NCBI RefSeq assembly: GCF_002234595.1
Contig: NZ_NMUL01000034.1
Location: 59,813 to 123,812 of the forward strand
Direction of reading: 5' to 3'
Origin: Amycolatopsis vastitatis
GTDB lineage: Bacteria; Actinomycetota; Actinomycetes; Mycobacteriales; Pseudonocardiaceae
Length of the DNA: 64,000 nt
A model generated the notes under the pieces. The model saw only the letters and a list, made by a program, of their open reading frames with translations. It did no database searches and was not told where the DNA came from. Shown one piece after another: positions 1 to 8,308 of this stretch (its first letter is position 1; every line of letters starts with the position of its first letter). The position numbers and the translations under genes are program-made.

Positions 1-180
1 GGCATCCGGCTCGGTCAGTCCGGTCAGGACGGACACCAGCGTGGACTTGCCGGCACCGTTGCGGCCGACGAGTGCGTGCGTCTGTCCGGGTAGGACAGTC
101 AGGTCGGCTTCGTCCAGCGCGACCGTGGCGCCGTAGCGCTTGACCACCTGACGGGCCTCGACGACCGGCACGGTGCTCAT
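1..180 (-). CDS. Sugar ABC transporter ATP-binding protein (N-terminal part only)
   Basis: This is the first 60 residues of an ABC ATPase; the rest lies left of the window. The Walker A motif GRNGAGKST sits at about residues 39-47, preceded by the usual VVKRYGATVALDEADL start of a RbsA/MglA-type sugar ATPase. A good ribosome binding site (GGAGAGGAA) lies a few bases upstream of the ATG. It follows the sugar-binding lipoprotein gene by 24 bp on the same strand, so it is the energy-coupling subunit of the same importer. RbsA-type proteins normally have two ATPase domains (about 500 residues), which cannot be checked here. The permease is expected just outside the window. Confidence 0.85.
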   Translation of the reverse strand, partial: MSTVPVVEARQVVKRYGATVALDEADLTVLPGQTHALVGRNGAGKSTLVSVLTGLTEPDA

Positions 181-204
181 GTTTCGCTTCCTCTCCGAAA
201 GCCG

Positions 205-1272
205 TCAGCTCTTGCTGTTGCCCCACAGGGACTGGTCGTCGACCTTGACGCTGCTCACCGGCCCGAACGTGGCACCGTCGGCGGTGACCAGCGGTGCGGC
301 CAGCTGGTCCTCCATCAGGCCGTCGCGGACCTGGATGATGGTGCTGTCGTGGTCGGTCTTGCCCGGCGTGGGCGTCTTGCCGGCGATCGCGTCCTTGACG
401 TACTGCAGGGCGTACTTGGCGAACAGGTCCGCGGGCTGGGACACGGTCGCGTCCATCTCGCCCGCCCGGATCTTGGCGAGCTCTTCGGGGATGCCGTCGT
501 TGGACACGATGAACACGTGCTTCGGGTCGCTCGCCGGGACCGCCAGGCCGCGCTGCTTGAGCAGCTGCAGCGTGCCGGACAGCGCGAAGCTGGACTGCAT
601 GTAGACGCCCTTGATGTCCGGGTTCGCGGTCAGCCGGGTCTGGAGTTTCTGGGCCGCGGTGTTGGCGTCCCAGTTGGTGGCCTCGCCGAAGACGGTGATG
701 CCTGAGAAGTTCTTCTTCATGCAGTCGTTGAAGGCTTCGGTGCGGTCCCGGCCGTTGATCGACGCGAGGTCGCCCTGCAGCATCACGACCTTGCCCTTGC
801 CGCCGAGCTTGGTGCCGAGGAACTGGCAGGCCTTCTCGCCGTAGGCGCGGTTGTCGGCCCGCACGACCATGTAGACGTTGCCCTGGTCGGGCCGGGTGTC
901 GACGGACACGACCGGGATCTTCTTGCTCGCGAGCTGCTGCAGCGTCGGGATGATCGCCGCGGTGTCCTGCGGCGCCATCACCACGCCCTTGACGCCCTGG
1001 CTGATCATCGTCTGCACGTTGGCCGTCAGGTTGGCGACGTCGTTCTGCGAGTTGGTGGTCTTGAGGTCGAGGCCGAACTGGCCGGCGAACTGGGGCACGT
1101 ACTTGATGTAGGCGTTCCAGAAGTCGGTGTCCGAGCGCGGGTAGTCGACCCCCACGACGGTTTTGCCGCCCGAAGCGGCGGTCGAGCCGCCGCCACTGCA
1201 GCCGGCCAGTGCGGCCGCGGTCAGGACTCCGGCTGTGACGACAGCGGCGGCGCTCAGGTGCTGGAACTTCAT
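205..1272 (-). CDS. Sugar ABC transporter substrate-binding lipoprotein (RbsB-like)
   Basis: A 355-residue periplasmic-binding-protein-like (type 1) solute receptor. The N-terminus has a lipoprotein signal peptide with lipobox LAGC at about residues 22-25, followed by a Gly/Ser linker, so the mature protein is anchored outside the membrane. The body has the features of the ribose/galactose receptor family, such as ISQGVKGVVMAPQD and VVSVDTRPDQGN. Its ATG overlaps the stop of the upstream dehydrogenase (ATGA), so it is translationally coupled to the sugar-acid genes. Context (fuconate dehydratase, FucU) suggests L-fucose or another 6-deoxysugar as ligand; sequence alone does not prove the ligand. 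Confidence 0.88.
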   Translation of the reverse strand: MKFQHLSAAAVVTAGVLTAAALAGCSGGGSTAASGGKTVVGVDYPRSDTDFWNAYIKYVPQFAGQFGLDLKTTNSQNDVANLTANVQTMISQGVKGVVMAPQDTAAIIPTLQQLASKKIPVVSVDTRPDQGNVYMVVRADNRAYGEKACQFLGTKLGGKGKVVMLQGDLASINGRDRTEAFNDCMKKNFSGITVFGEATNWDANTAAQKLQTRLTANPDIKGVYMQSSFALSGTLQLLKQRGLAVPASDPKHVFIVSNDGIPEELAKIRAGEMDATVSQPADLFAKYALQYVKDAIAGKTPTPGKTDHDSTIIQVRDGLMEDQLAAPLVTADGATFGPVSSVKVDDQSLWGNSKS

Positions 1273-2042
1273 GACCTCTCCTCGTTGACAGGTTTCGGGC
1301 GGAGCCGCAGGCCGGACATACCACCGTCCACGGCGAGATCGGTGCCGGTGGTGGCGCCGGAGTCCGGGCCGGCCAGGTAGCAGATCGCCGCGGCGACCTC
1401 CTCGGCGGTGACGAGCCTGCCGGTGGGCTGGCGCGCGGCGAGCGCGGCCAGCTCGGCTTCGGGATCGTCGGCCGTGGCCAGCAGCCGGTCGATCCACGGG
1501 GTGTGCGCGGTGCCCGGGTTGACGCAGCACACGCGGATGCCCTCGGCCAGGTGGTCGGCGGCCATCGCGCGGGTGAGCGCGAGGACCGCGCCTTTCGTGG
1601 CGCTGTAGAGCGCTCGTTGCGGCAGCCCGGCGGTGGCCGCGATCGAGCAGGTGTTCACGATCGCCGCGGCGGGCGACTCCCTCAGGTGCGGCAGGGCCGC
1701 GCGGCTCACCCGGACCATGCCCACGACGTTGACGTCGAACACGCGGTGCCACTCCGCGTCGTCGTTGTCCTCGACGGTTCCTTGCGCGCCGATCCCGGCG
1801 TTGTTGACCAGGACGTCCAGGCCACCGAGGTGGTCCACCGCGGCGGCGACCGCGGCTCGCACGGAACCGTCGTCCGAGACGTCGGCCCGCACGCCGGTCA
1901 AGGGCGCTTCGACCTGGTCGTTCAGGTCGAGGCAGACGACCCGCGCGCCGCGCCGGGACAGCGTCCGCGCCGTGGCGAGCCCGATCCCGGACGCCCCGCC
2001 CGTCACGACGGCGCGGAAGCCGTCGAACTCGCCGCCGCTCAC
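1269..2042 (-). CDS. SDR-family dehydrogenase, probable 2-keto-3-deoxy-L-fuconate 4-dehydrogenase
   Basis: A 257-residue classical short-chain dehydrogenase. The NAD(P)-binding motif TGGASGIG is at residues 14-21, NNAG follows in the middle, and the catalytic pair is in YSATK. The GTG start is chosen because it overlaps the stop of fuconate dehydratase by four bases (GTGA), the same coupling seen at its 3' end with the binding protein. In the non-phosphorylative L-fucose/L-rhamnose route, the dehydratase product 2-keto-3-deoxy acid is oxidised at C4 by an SDR, giving the substrate of the FAH-family hydrolase encoded divergently. This assignment rests on context; the alternative is L-fucose 1-dehydrogenase, which in some bacteria is also an SDR. 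Confidence 0.8.
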   Translation of the reverse strand: MSGGEFDGFRAVVTGGASGIGLATARTLSRRGARVVCLDLNDQVEAPLTGVRADVSDDGSVRAAVAAAVDHLGGLDVLVNNAGIGAQGTVEDNDDAEWHRVFDVNVVGMVRVSRAALPHLRESPAAAIVNTCSIAATAGLPQRALYSATKGAVLALTRAMAADHLAEGIRVCCVNPGTAHTPWIDRLLATADDPEAELAALAARQPTGRLVTAEEVAAAICYLAGPDSGATTGTDLAVDGGMSGLRLRPKPVNEERS

Positions 2043-3361
2043 GCGACCACCACCGCGTCCCGCTGCCAGACCGGGCCGTCGGGGAACCGGTACTGGGCCA
2101 CGGATTCCGCGTGCAGCCGTGCCCCGAGTCCCGGCTTCCGCGGGGCCAGGTAGCGGCCCCGCTCGATCCGCACCGGGTCGACGAAGTGCTCGTGCAGGTG
2201 GTCCACGTACTCGATGACGCGGTCGGTCTGGGTGCCGCTCACCGCGACGAAGTCGAACATCGACAGGTGCTGCACCATTTCGCACAGCCCGACCCCGCCG
2301 GCGTGCGGGCACACCGGGACGCCGAACTTCGCGGCCAGCAACAGGATCGCGATGTTCTCGGTGACCCCGGCGACGCGGCTCGCGTCGAGCTGGAGGACGT
2401 CGATCGCCTCGGCCTGCAGGAGCTGCTTGAACATCACGGCGTTGTGGGTGTGCTCGCCGGTGGCCACCTTGATCGGCGCGACGGCCCGGCGGATCGCGGC
2501 GTGGCCGAGGACGTCGTCGGGCGAGGTCGGCTCCTCGATCCAGTACGGGTCGAACTCGGAGAGGGGGCGCAGCCATTCGATGGCCTGGCCGACGCCCCAG
2601 GCCTGGTTGGCGTCGATGGCGATCCGGACGTCCGGCCCGACGACGTCCCGCGCCAGCCGCAGCCGGCGGATGTCTTCGTCGAGGTCGGCGCCGACCTTGA
2701 GCTTGATCTGGGTGAACCCGTCCGCGACCGCCTCCGCGGCGAGCGCCGCCAGCTTCTGCGGGGAGTAGCCGAGCCAGCCGGGAGTCGTGGTGTAGGCGGG
2801 AAAGCCGGATTCGAGGAGCTCGGCTTGGCGGGCCGCGCGGCCCGGTTCCGCGCTCCGGAGGATCTCCAGGGCTTCGTCGCGGGTCAGGGCGTCCTGGAGG
2901 TAGCGGAAGTCGACCAGGTCGACGAGGTCTTCCGGCGGCATTTCGGCCAGCAACCGCCAGACCGGCTTGCCTTCGCGGCGCGCCCGCAGGTCCCACGCCG
3001 CGTTGACGATCGCGGCCGCGGCCATGTGGATCGCGCCCTTGTCCGGGCCCAGCCACCGCAGCTGGCTGTCCCCGGTCAGCCGGCGGGAGAACGCCCCGAG
3101 GTCGGTGAGCGCGTCGTCCACCGTCATGCCCACGACCAGGGGCACGAGCGCCCGGACGGCGGCGACCTCGACGTCGTTGCCGCGGCCCACGGTGAAGGCG
3201 AGCCCGTAGCCCTCGTCGCCGGCACTCGTGCGGATGGTCACGTACGCCGCGGAGTAGTCGGGTTCGGGGTTCATCGCGTCCGACCCGTCGAGGCTCAGGG
3301 AAGTCGGGAAGCGAACGTCGACGGCGTCGATGGCGCTGATCACTTCGGCCAACGTGGCCAC
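2039..3361 (-). CDS. L-fuconate dehydratase (enolase superfamily)
   Basis: A 440-residue member of the mandelate racemase/enolase superfamily. The N-terminal capping domain carries the run VRFPTSLSLDGSDAMN, characteristic of the L-fuconate dehydratase branch, and the protein has the length of that branch rather than the shorter rhamnonate dehydratases. In the barrel, KLKVG supplies the catalytic Lys pair, DANQAW, EEP and GEH supply metal ligands and the acid/base residues, and PHAGG closes the barrel. It removes water from L-fuconate to give 2-keto-3-deoxy-L-fuconate in the cytoplasm. It is the first gene of the leftward operon, facing the hydrolase operon across a 180-bp regulatory region. 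Confidence 0.92.
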   Translation of the reverse strand: MATLAEVISAIDAVDVRFPTSLSLDGSDAMNPEPDYSAAYVTIRTSAGDEGYGLAFTVGRGNDVEVAAVRALVPLVVGMTVDDALTDLGAFSRRLTGDSQLRWLGPDKGAIHMAAAAIVNAAWDLRARREGKPVWRLLAEMPPEDLVDLVDFRYLQDALTRDEALEILRSAEPGRAARQAELLESGFPAYTTTPGWLGYSPQKLAALAAEAVADGFTQIKLKVGADLDEDIRRLRLARDVVGPDVRIAIDANQAWGVGQAIEWLRPLSEFDPYWIEEPTSPDDVLGHAAIRRAVAPIKVATGEHTHNAVMFKQLLQAEAIDVLQLDASRVAGVTENIAILLLAAKFGVPVCPHAGGVGLCEMVQHLSMFDFVAVSGTQTDRVIEYVDHLHEHFVDPVRIERGRYLAPRKPGLGARLHAESVAQYRFPDGPVWQRDAVVVA

Positions 3362-3375
3362 CTCTCACTCGGGGC

Positions 3376-3390
3376 AGACAACATATGTAT
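3376..3390. promoter_or_regulatory. Putative operator copy upstream of fuconate dehydratase
   Basis: The 15-mer AGACAACATATGTAT resembles the palindromic box found 140 bp away in front of the opposite operon (agacat-cat-atgtct), matching best in the centre and left arm. Its position 15-30 bp ahead of the dehydratase ATG would let one repressor control both divergent operons. The likely regulator class (GntR/FCD or IclR types often control such operons) is not encoded in the window, so the protein partner is inference. Confidence 0.4.
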
Positions 3391-3483
3391 GGCTACGCGT
3401 CGACTCACGGATTGTCCAGACTCCCGCCGTAACACGGCAATAACTTGGACGGACAGTCACTACTGACTACGTTCCGCGCTTTT

Positions 3484-3528
3484 CCGTATGATGTCCTTGT
3501 TGAGCTTTGAGCAAGACATCATATGTCT
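3484..3528. promoter_or_regulatory. Operator pair in front of the hydrolase operon
   Basis: A perfect inverted repeat, agacat-cat-atgtct, occupies 3514-3528. About 30 bp upstream, at 3486-3495, the nine bases tatgatgtc occur as the opposite-strand reading of the same box. The spacing of roughly three helical turns suggests side-by-side binding. The downstream box contains an ATG (3523) that could be misread as the gene start. Confidence 0.5.
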
Positions 3529-3543
3529 GCTACGGTCCCCGCC

Positions 3544-4395
3544 ATGCGCTTCCAACGCCTCGGCGAACCCGGCCACGAGTGCCCGGTCGTCCTCGACGAA
3601 ACCGGTGCGGCGCGGGACCTGCGTTCACTGACACCGGACATCGACGGCGCCTTCTTCACCGCCGACGGCGTCGCGCGCACCGAAGCGGCCCTGCGCGACG
3701 GCGTCCTGCCCGTCCTCGACACCACGGGCCTGCGCGTCGGTGCCCCGGTGGCCCGGCCCGGCCTGCTCGTCTGCATCGGGCTGAACTACTCCGACCACGC
3801 CGCCGAGACCGGGGCCGAGCCGCCCGCGGAGCCGGTGGTGTTCCTCAAGGCCACCAACACGATCGTCGGCCCGGACGACACCGTGCTCATCCCGCGGACC
3901 AGCACCCGCACCGACTACGAGGTCGAGCTGGCCGTGGTGCTCGGACGCCGGGCGCGGTACCTGGCGACACCGGAGGACGCCGACGCGGTGATCGCCGGGT
4001 ACGCCGTCTCGAACGACGTCAGCGAGCGCGAATTCCAGCACGAACGCGGCGGCCAGTGGACCAAGGGCAAGTCGTGCGAGACGTTCAACCCGCTGGGCCC
4101 CTGGCTGGTCACCCCGGACGAAGCCGGCGACCCGCAGCACCTCGGCCTGCGGCTGGCCGTCGACGGGCAGCCGCGCCAGGACGGCACCACGAAGAACATG
4201 CTCTTCGACGTCCGGCACATCGTCTGGTACCTCAGCCAGTTCATGGTGCTCGAGCCCGGCGACGTCGTGAACACCGGCACCCCGGCAGGGGTCGCGTTCG
4301 GCGCCAACGACTTCCCCTATCTGTCCGAAGGGGACGAAGTGACCGTGGAGATCGACGGCCTCGGCCGCCAGTGCCACCGGATCGGCCGGGCATGA
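3544..4395 (+). CDS. FAH-family 2,4-diketo-3-deoxy-L-fuconate hydrolase
   Basis: A 283-residue fumarylacetoacetate-hydrolase-fold protein. The core runs from CIGLNYSDHA through FLKATNTIVGPDD, the metal-binding E-x-E segment YEVELAVVLG, to NTGTPAGV near the C-terminus. In the pathway it hydrolyses the C3-C4 bond of the diketo acid to give pyruvate and L-lactate. An ATG at 3523 is in frame, but it lies inside the operator palindrome; the ATG at 3544 gives MRFQRLGEPGHE, which matches how family members begin, so I prefer it. The stop overlaps the next gene's start (ATGA). An acylpyruvase-type alternative exists, but the dehydratase/SDR context favours the sugar-acid role. Confidence 0.85.
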   Translation: MRFQRLGEPGHECPVVLDETGAARDLRSLTPDIDGAFFTADGVARTEAALRDGVLPVLDTTGLRVGAPVARPGLLVCIGLNYSDHAAETGAEPPAEPVVFLKATNTIVGPDDTVLIPRTSTRTDYEVELAVVLGRRARYLATPEDADAVIAGYAVSNDVSEREFQHERGGQWTKGKSCETFNPLGPWLVTPDEAGDPQHLGLRLAVDGQPRQDGTTKNMLFDVRHIVWYLSQFMVLEPGDVVNTGTPAGVAFGANDFPYLSEGDEVTVEIDGLGRQCHRIGRA

Positions 4396-5237
4396 CGGGC
4401 CGGCGCGTCGACGCGCACCACCACCTGTGGCAGACCTCCGTCCGCCGCCACGCGTGGCTGGACAACGACGACACCTCGGCGATCCGGCGCGACTACACCC
4501 CGGCCGACCTGCGAGCGGCCGCTTCCGGGATCGACGCGACCGTCCTCGTCCAGGTCCTGCCGGACCTGGACGAGTCGATCGAGTTCCTCGCGACCGCGGC
4601 CGCGGAGCCGCTCATCGCGGGAGTGGTGGGCTGGATCGACCTCACCGGCTCCGCGGCGCGGGACATCGAACGGCTGCGGTCGGCGCCGGGCGGCGAGCTC
4701 CTGGCCGGTATCCGGCACCTCGTCCAGGCCGAGCCCGACCCGCGCTGGCTGGAACGCGAAGACGTCCTGGCCGGGCTCGCGGCGGTGCGCGACGCGGGGC
4801 TGGTGTACGACCTGCTCGTGGTGCCCCACCAGTTCCCGGCGGCGACCGCGGCGGTCCGGGCGCTGCCGGACCTCACCTTCGTCCTCGACCACCTCGCGAA
4901 GCCGCCGATCGCGAGCGGAGATCTCGAACCCTGGGCGACCGGCCTGGCCACCCTGGCCCGGGAACCCAACGTCGTCGCGAAGCTTTCCGGTCTGGTCACC
5001 GAAGCCGACCGGCAGCACTGGACGCCCGCCGATCTGCGGCCGTACGCCGATACCGCACTCGAGGCGTTCGGCCCCGACCGGCTGATGCTCGGCTCGGACT
5101 GGCCGGTGTGCCTGCTCGCGGGGACGTACGCGGAAGTCATGGCCGCCGCCGACAGTCTCCTGGAAGGCCTGGCGCCGTCCGAACGCGACGCCGTCCGCGG
5201 CGGGACCGCGACCCGCGTGTACGGGCTGGCGCCGTGA
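4392..5237 (+). CDS. Amidohydrolase-family L-fuconolactonase-type enzyme
   Basis: A 281-residue amidohydrolase_2-type barrel. It begins with the metal-binding DAHHHLW motif (residues 7-13), contains VLDHLAKP in the middle and ends with GSDWPVC, the three signatures of the fuconolactonase/4-sulfomuconolactonase group. The reaction expected is opening of L-fucono-1,5-lactone to L-fuconate, directly ahead of the dehydratase. The ATG overlaps the hydrolase stop and its own stop overlaps the larA start (GTGA), so translation is coupled. L-rhamnono-lactone is an alternative substrate. Confidence 0.87.
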   Translation: MTGRRVDAHHHLWQTSVRRHAWLDNDDTSAIRRDYTPADLRAAASGIDATVLVQVLPDLDESIEFLATAAAEPLIAGVVGWIDLTGSAARDIERLRSAPGGELLAGIRHLVQAEPDPRWLEREDVLAGLAAVRDAGLVYDLLVVPHQFPAATAAVRALPDLTFVLDHLAKPPIASGDLEPWATGLATLAREPNVVAKLSGLVTEADRQHWTPADLRPYADTALEAFGPDRLMLGSDWPVCLLAGTYAEVMAAADSLLEGLAPSERDAVRGGTATRVYGLAP

Positions 5238-6511
5238 CGGCCCGTACCGTTCGGCTGGCCTACGGCGACACCGGCCTCGACCTGGCCGTCGACCCGGCGG
5301 TCACCACGGTGGTGACCCCGGTGCACCACCCGGTCACCGAACCCGCGGCCGTGCTGCTGCGCCGGGCGTTGCGGGAACCGGTCGCCGGGCCGCCGCTGCG
5401 CGAGCGGGTGCGGCCGGGGCAGACCGTCGCGATCTCGGCGTGCGACGGAACCCGGCCGCAGCCGCGGGAACTGATGATCCCGGCGATCCTCGCCGAGCTG
5501 GACGGCCTCGTCCGCCTCGAGGACGTCGTCGTCCTGGTCGCCACCGGCACTCACCGCGGCAACTCCGAACCGGAACTACGCGCGATGTTCGGCGACGAGG
5601 TCGTCGACACGGTCCGGATCGTCAACCACGACGCCCGCGACCGCGCGAGCCTCACCTGGCTGGGGCGCCACGGCGACGACGTCCCGGTCTGGCTGAACAG
5701 CGAGTGGGCCGACGCCGACGTCCGGATCACGACCGGGTTCGTCGAACCGCACTTCTTCGCGGGCTTTTCGGGTGGCCCCAAGCTCGTCGCGCCCGGGCTG
5801 GCGGCGCTGGAAACCGTGCTGGTGCTCCACGACGCCCGCCGGATCGGGCACGCCAACTCCACCTGGGGCATCACCGAAGGCAACCCCGTGCACGACGACG
5901 TCCGCGCGATCGCCGCGGCCACCGGCGTCACCTTCGCCCTCGACGTCATCCTCAACCGCGACAAGGCGGTCATCGGGGCGTTCGGCGGCGACCTCCTGGA
6001 AATGCACGCGGCCGCGACCCGCGTGGCGCGCGAGGTCGCCATGCGGCCGGTTCCGGCGCCGTTCGACGTCGTCGTGACGACGAACTCCGGGTATCCCCTC
6101 GACCAAAACCTCTACCAGGCCGTCAAAGGAATGTCGGCGGCCCACCGGATCGCCAAGCCGGGCGGAACCATCGTGTGCGCCGCGGAGTGCCGGGACGGCC
6201 TCCCCGACCACGGCTCCTACCGGGAAGTCCTCGCTTCGGCGAGTTCGCCGGCGGCCCTGCTCGCCGAGATCTCGGCCCGGCCCGTGACCGTGCCCGACCA
6301 GTGGCAGGTCCAGATCCAGGCGAAGATCCAGGACGACTGCCGGGTCGTCCTGCACAGCGACCACCTGACCGACGCCGACCTCGCGACGGCGCACCTGACC
6401 CGGACCACCGACATCGCGGCCACCGTGGCCGAGGCACTCGGCCGGGCCGGGCCCGCCGCCCGGGTCTGCGTGCTCCCGGAAGGCCCCCTGACGATCCCTT
6501 ACGTCGCATGA
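5234..6511 (+). CDS. larA: LarA, nickel-pincer 2-hydroxyacid (lactate) racemase
   Basis: A 425-residue LarA-family protein. Recognisable segments include SACDGTRPQP, the VATGTHRGN loop, HFFAGFSGGPKL and the NSGYPLDQNLYQAVKGMSAA region, with His and Lys residues that in the family contact the substrate and anchor the Ni-pincer nucleotide cofactor. The GTG start overlaps the previous stop. It is followed immediately by larB, larC and larE, which build the cofactor. In this operon its obvious substrate is the L-lactate released by the hydrolase, made into D-lactate. LarA homologues with other 2-hydroxyacid substrates are known, so a sugar-acid epimerase is possible. Confidence 0.88.
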   Translation: MTARTVRLAYGDTGLDLAVDPAVTTVVTPVHHPVTEPAAVLLRRALREPVAGPPLRERVRPGQTVAISACDGTRPQPRELMIPAILAELDGLVRLEDVVVLVATGTHRGNSEPELRAMFGDEVVDTVRIVNHDARDRASLTWLGRHGDDVPVWLNSEWADADVRITTGFVEPHFFAGFSGGPKLVAPGLAALETVLVLHDARRIGHANSTWGITEGNPVHDDVRAIAAATGVTFALDVILNRDKAVIGAFGGDLLEMHAAATRVAREVAMRPVPAPFDVVVTTNSGYPLDQNLYQAVKGMSAAHRIAKPGGTIVCAAECRDGLPDHGSYREVLASASSPAALLAEISARPVTVPDQWQVQIQAKIQDDCRVVLHSDHLTDADLATAHLTRTTDIAATVAEALGRAGPAARVCVLPEGPLTIPYVA

Positions 6512-7179
6512 GTACCGCCGACCTCGGGTTCGCGCGCGTCGACCTCGACCGCGAACACCGCCAAGGACTCCCGGAAGTCGTTTACGGGCCGGGGAAACAG
6601 CCGGAGCAGGTCGCGGCCATCGTGCGGACGCTGCTCGCGCACAACACCGGCCCGGTCCTGGTCACCCGGGTAGAGATCGAGACAGCTCGTGCCGCGCTGG
6701 CCGACGTCCCCGGAGGGCACTACTCCCCCGGCGCACGGCTGTTGTCCTGGCGCCCGGCCGAAACGACGGGCTTCACGGTCACCGTGGCCGCCGCCGGCAC
6801 CTCCGACGGCCCGGTCGCCGCGGAAGCCGCGGAAGTCGCCGCGGCCATCGGCCTGGACGTGCGGACGATCACCGACGTCGGGGTCGCCGGCATCCACCGC
6901 CTGCTGGCCGAAACGGACCGGCTGCGCGAAGCCGACGCGGTCATCGTCGTCGCGGGCATGGAGGGTGCGCTGGCTTCGCCCGTGGGCGGCCTGGTCGCCT
7001 GCCCGGTGATCGCCGTCCCCACCTCGACCGGGTACGGCGCGGGCCTCGAAGGCGTGACCGCGCTGCTGGCGATGCACGCCTCCTGCGCGGCCGGCATCAC
7101 CGTCGTCAACATCGACTCCGGGTTCGGCGCGGCCATGGCCGCCTTCCGCCTCGCCCACGTCCTGCGGAGGCCACGGTGA
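6508..7179 (+). CDS. larB: LarB, nicotinate adenine dinucleotide carboxylase/hydrolase
   Basis: A 223-residue protein of the LarB family, whose C-terminal half resembles PurE. LarB carboxylates the pyridine ring of NaAD and cleaves the phosphoanhydride, giving the pyridinium biscarboxylic acid mononucleotide that starts nickel-pincer synthesis. The N-terminal part has the typical LDLDREHRQGLPEVVYGPGK-like beginning, and the PurE-like part includes AAGTSDGPVAAEAAE, VVAGMEGALASPVGGL and PTSTGYG. The ATG overlaps the larA stop (ATGA), and its stop overlaps the larC start. I see nothing abnormal in it. Confidence 0.92.
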   Translation: MSTADLGFARVDLDREHRQGLPEVVYGPGKQPEQVAAIVRTLLAHNTGPVLVTRVEIETARAALADVPGGHYSPGARLLSWRPAETTGFTVTVAAAGTSDGPVAAEAAEVAAAIGLDVRTITDVGVAGIHRLLAETDRLREADAVIVVAGMEGALASPVGGLVACPVIAVPTSTGYGAGLEGVTALLAMHASCAAGITVVNIDSGFGAAMAAFRLAHVLRRPR

Positions 7180-8308
7180 AGATCTGCGTCATCTCTCCGT
7201 TCACCGGCCTGGCCGGGGACATGCTGCTGGCGGCGCTCGTCGACGCCGGAGCCCCGCTGGAGCGGATCCGGGCGGCTGTCGCCGGCAGCGGGCTGACCGG
7301 GTGGGACCTGCGCGTCCAGTCCCTGCTCACCCACGGGTTGACCGCGGCCCGCGCCCTCGTGGACGTCACCGACGACGCGACCAGCCGTCCCGCGGCCGAA
7401 CTGATCGCCATGGCCGGGCGGGTCGAGCCCGCGCCGGTGGCGGACCGCGCGGTCGCCGCGCTCCGCGCCATCGCCGAAGCGGAAGGCAGGCTGCACGGGG
7501 AAGCCCCCGAGCGCGTCCACCTCCACGAACTCGGCGGGCACGACACCCTCGTCGACGTCATCGGCGTCTGCGCCGCGCTCGACGCCCTCGAGTGTCCACT
7601 GTGTACTGTGGCGCGCTGCCGCTCGGCAGCGGCACGGTCCGCACCGCGCACGGCGTCCTGCCGTGTCCCGCCCCCGCGACCGCGGAGTTGCTGAAGGGGG
7701 CGCGGACGTTCGGGAGCGATCTGGCGGGCGAGACGGTCACGCCCACCGCGGCCGCGCTGCTGAAGGCCACCGGAGCCCGGTTCGAACCGCCACCGGAGTT
7801 CCGCCTGCTGGCCACCGGGTACGGCGCGGGCACCCGGGCGCTGCCGGACCGGCCGAACGTCGCGGTCGTGCACCTCGGCGAAACCGCGGACACCGGGCAC
7901 CGCGAGCTGGTGGTGCTCGAAACGAACCTCGACGACGTCACCGGGGAGGTGCTCGGCCACGCCGTCGGCGCACTGCTGGCCGCCGGCGCGCTCGACGCGT
8001 GGGTCACCCCGGCGACGATGAAGAAGGGGCGGCCGGCCCACGTCCTGCACGTCCTCGCCGAGCCGGCGCACGCTGCCGGGCTCGGCGACCTGATGCTCGC
8101 CGAAACCGGCAGCCTCGGACTGCGCGAATATCGCGTTCGCCGGACCGCGCTCGAGCGGAAGACCGAAACGGTCGACGTCCACGGGATCCCCGTGCGGCGC
8201 AAACGCGGGCCGCACGGCGCGAAACCCGAGCACGACGACGTCGTGGCCGCCGCGCGCGAACTCGGGCTGCCGGCGCGTGTCGTCGCGACGATCGCGGCGG
8301 GGCGCTGA
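7176..8308 (+). CDS. larC: LarC, nickel insertion protein, interrupted by a -1 frameshift
   Basis: LarC inserts nickel into the pincer nucleotide. The N-terminal part (MKICVISPFTGLAGDMLLAALVDAG, VHLHELGGHDTLVDVIG) is in the ATG frame to about codon 138, ALDALE. The rest of the family (STVYCGALPLGSG, ETNLDDVTGE, DAWVTPATMKKGRP, RKRGPHG) continues in the -1 frame to the stop at 8308. Adding one G at 7590 would give the consensus ALGVSTVY, so a one-base deletion or sequencing error is the simple explanation; the joined product would be 377 residues. Lactobacillus larC is expressed by programmed frameshifting, but I see no slippery heptamer here and the site differs. The ATG overlaps the larB stop. 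Confidence 0.8.

Noticed and set aside
1269..3368. Long open frame opposite the real frames of the fuconate dehydratase and SDR genes
   Set aside because: Only its last 257 codons encode protein-like sequence (the SDR). The rest is Arg/Pro/Gly-rich shadow of the dehydratase gene, as expected in high-GC DNA.
3523..3525. Upstream ATG as start of the FAH-family hydrolase
   Set aside because: It lies inside a perfect operator palindrome, and homologous N-termini begin at the ATG 21 bases later.
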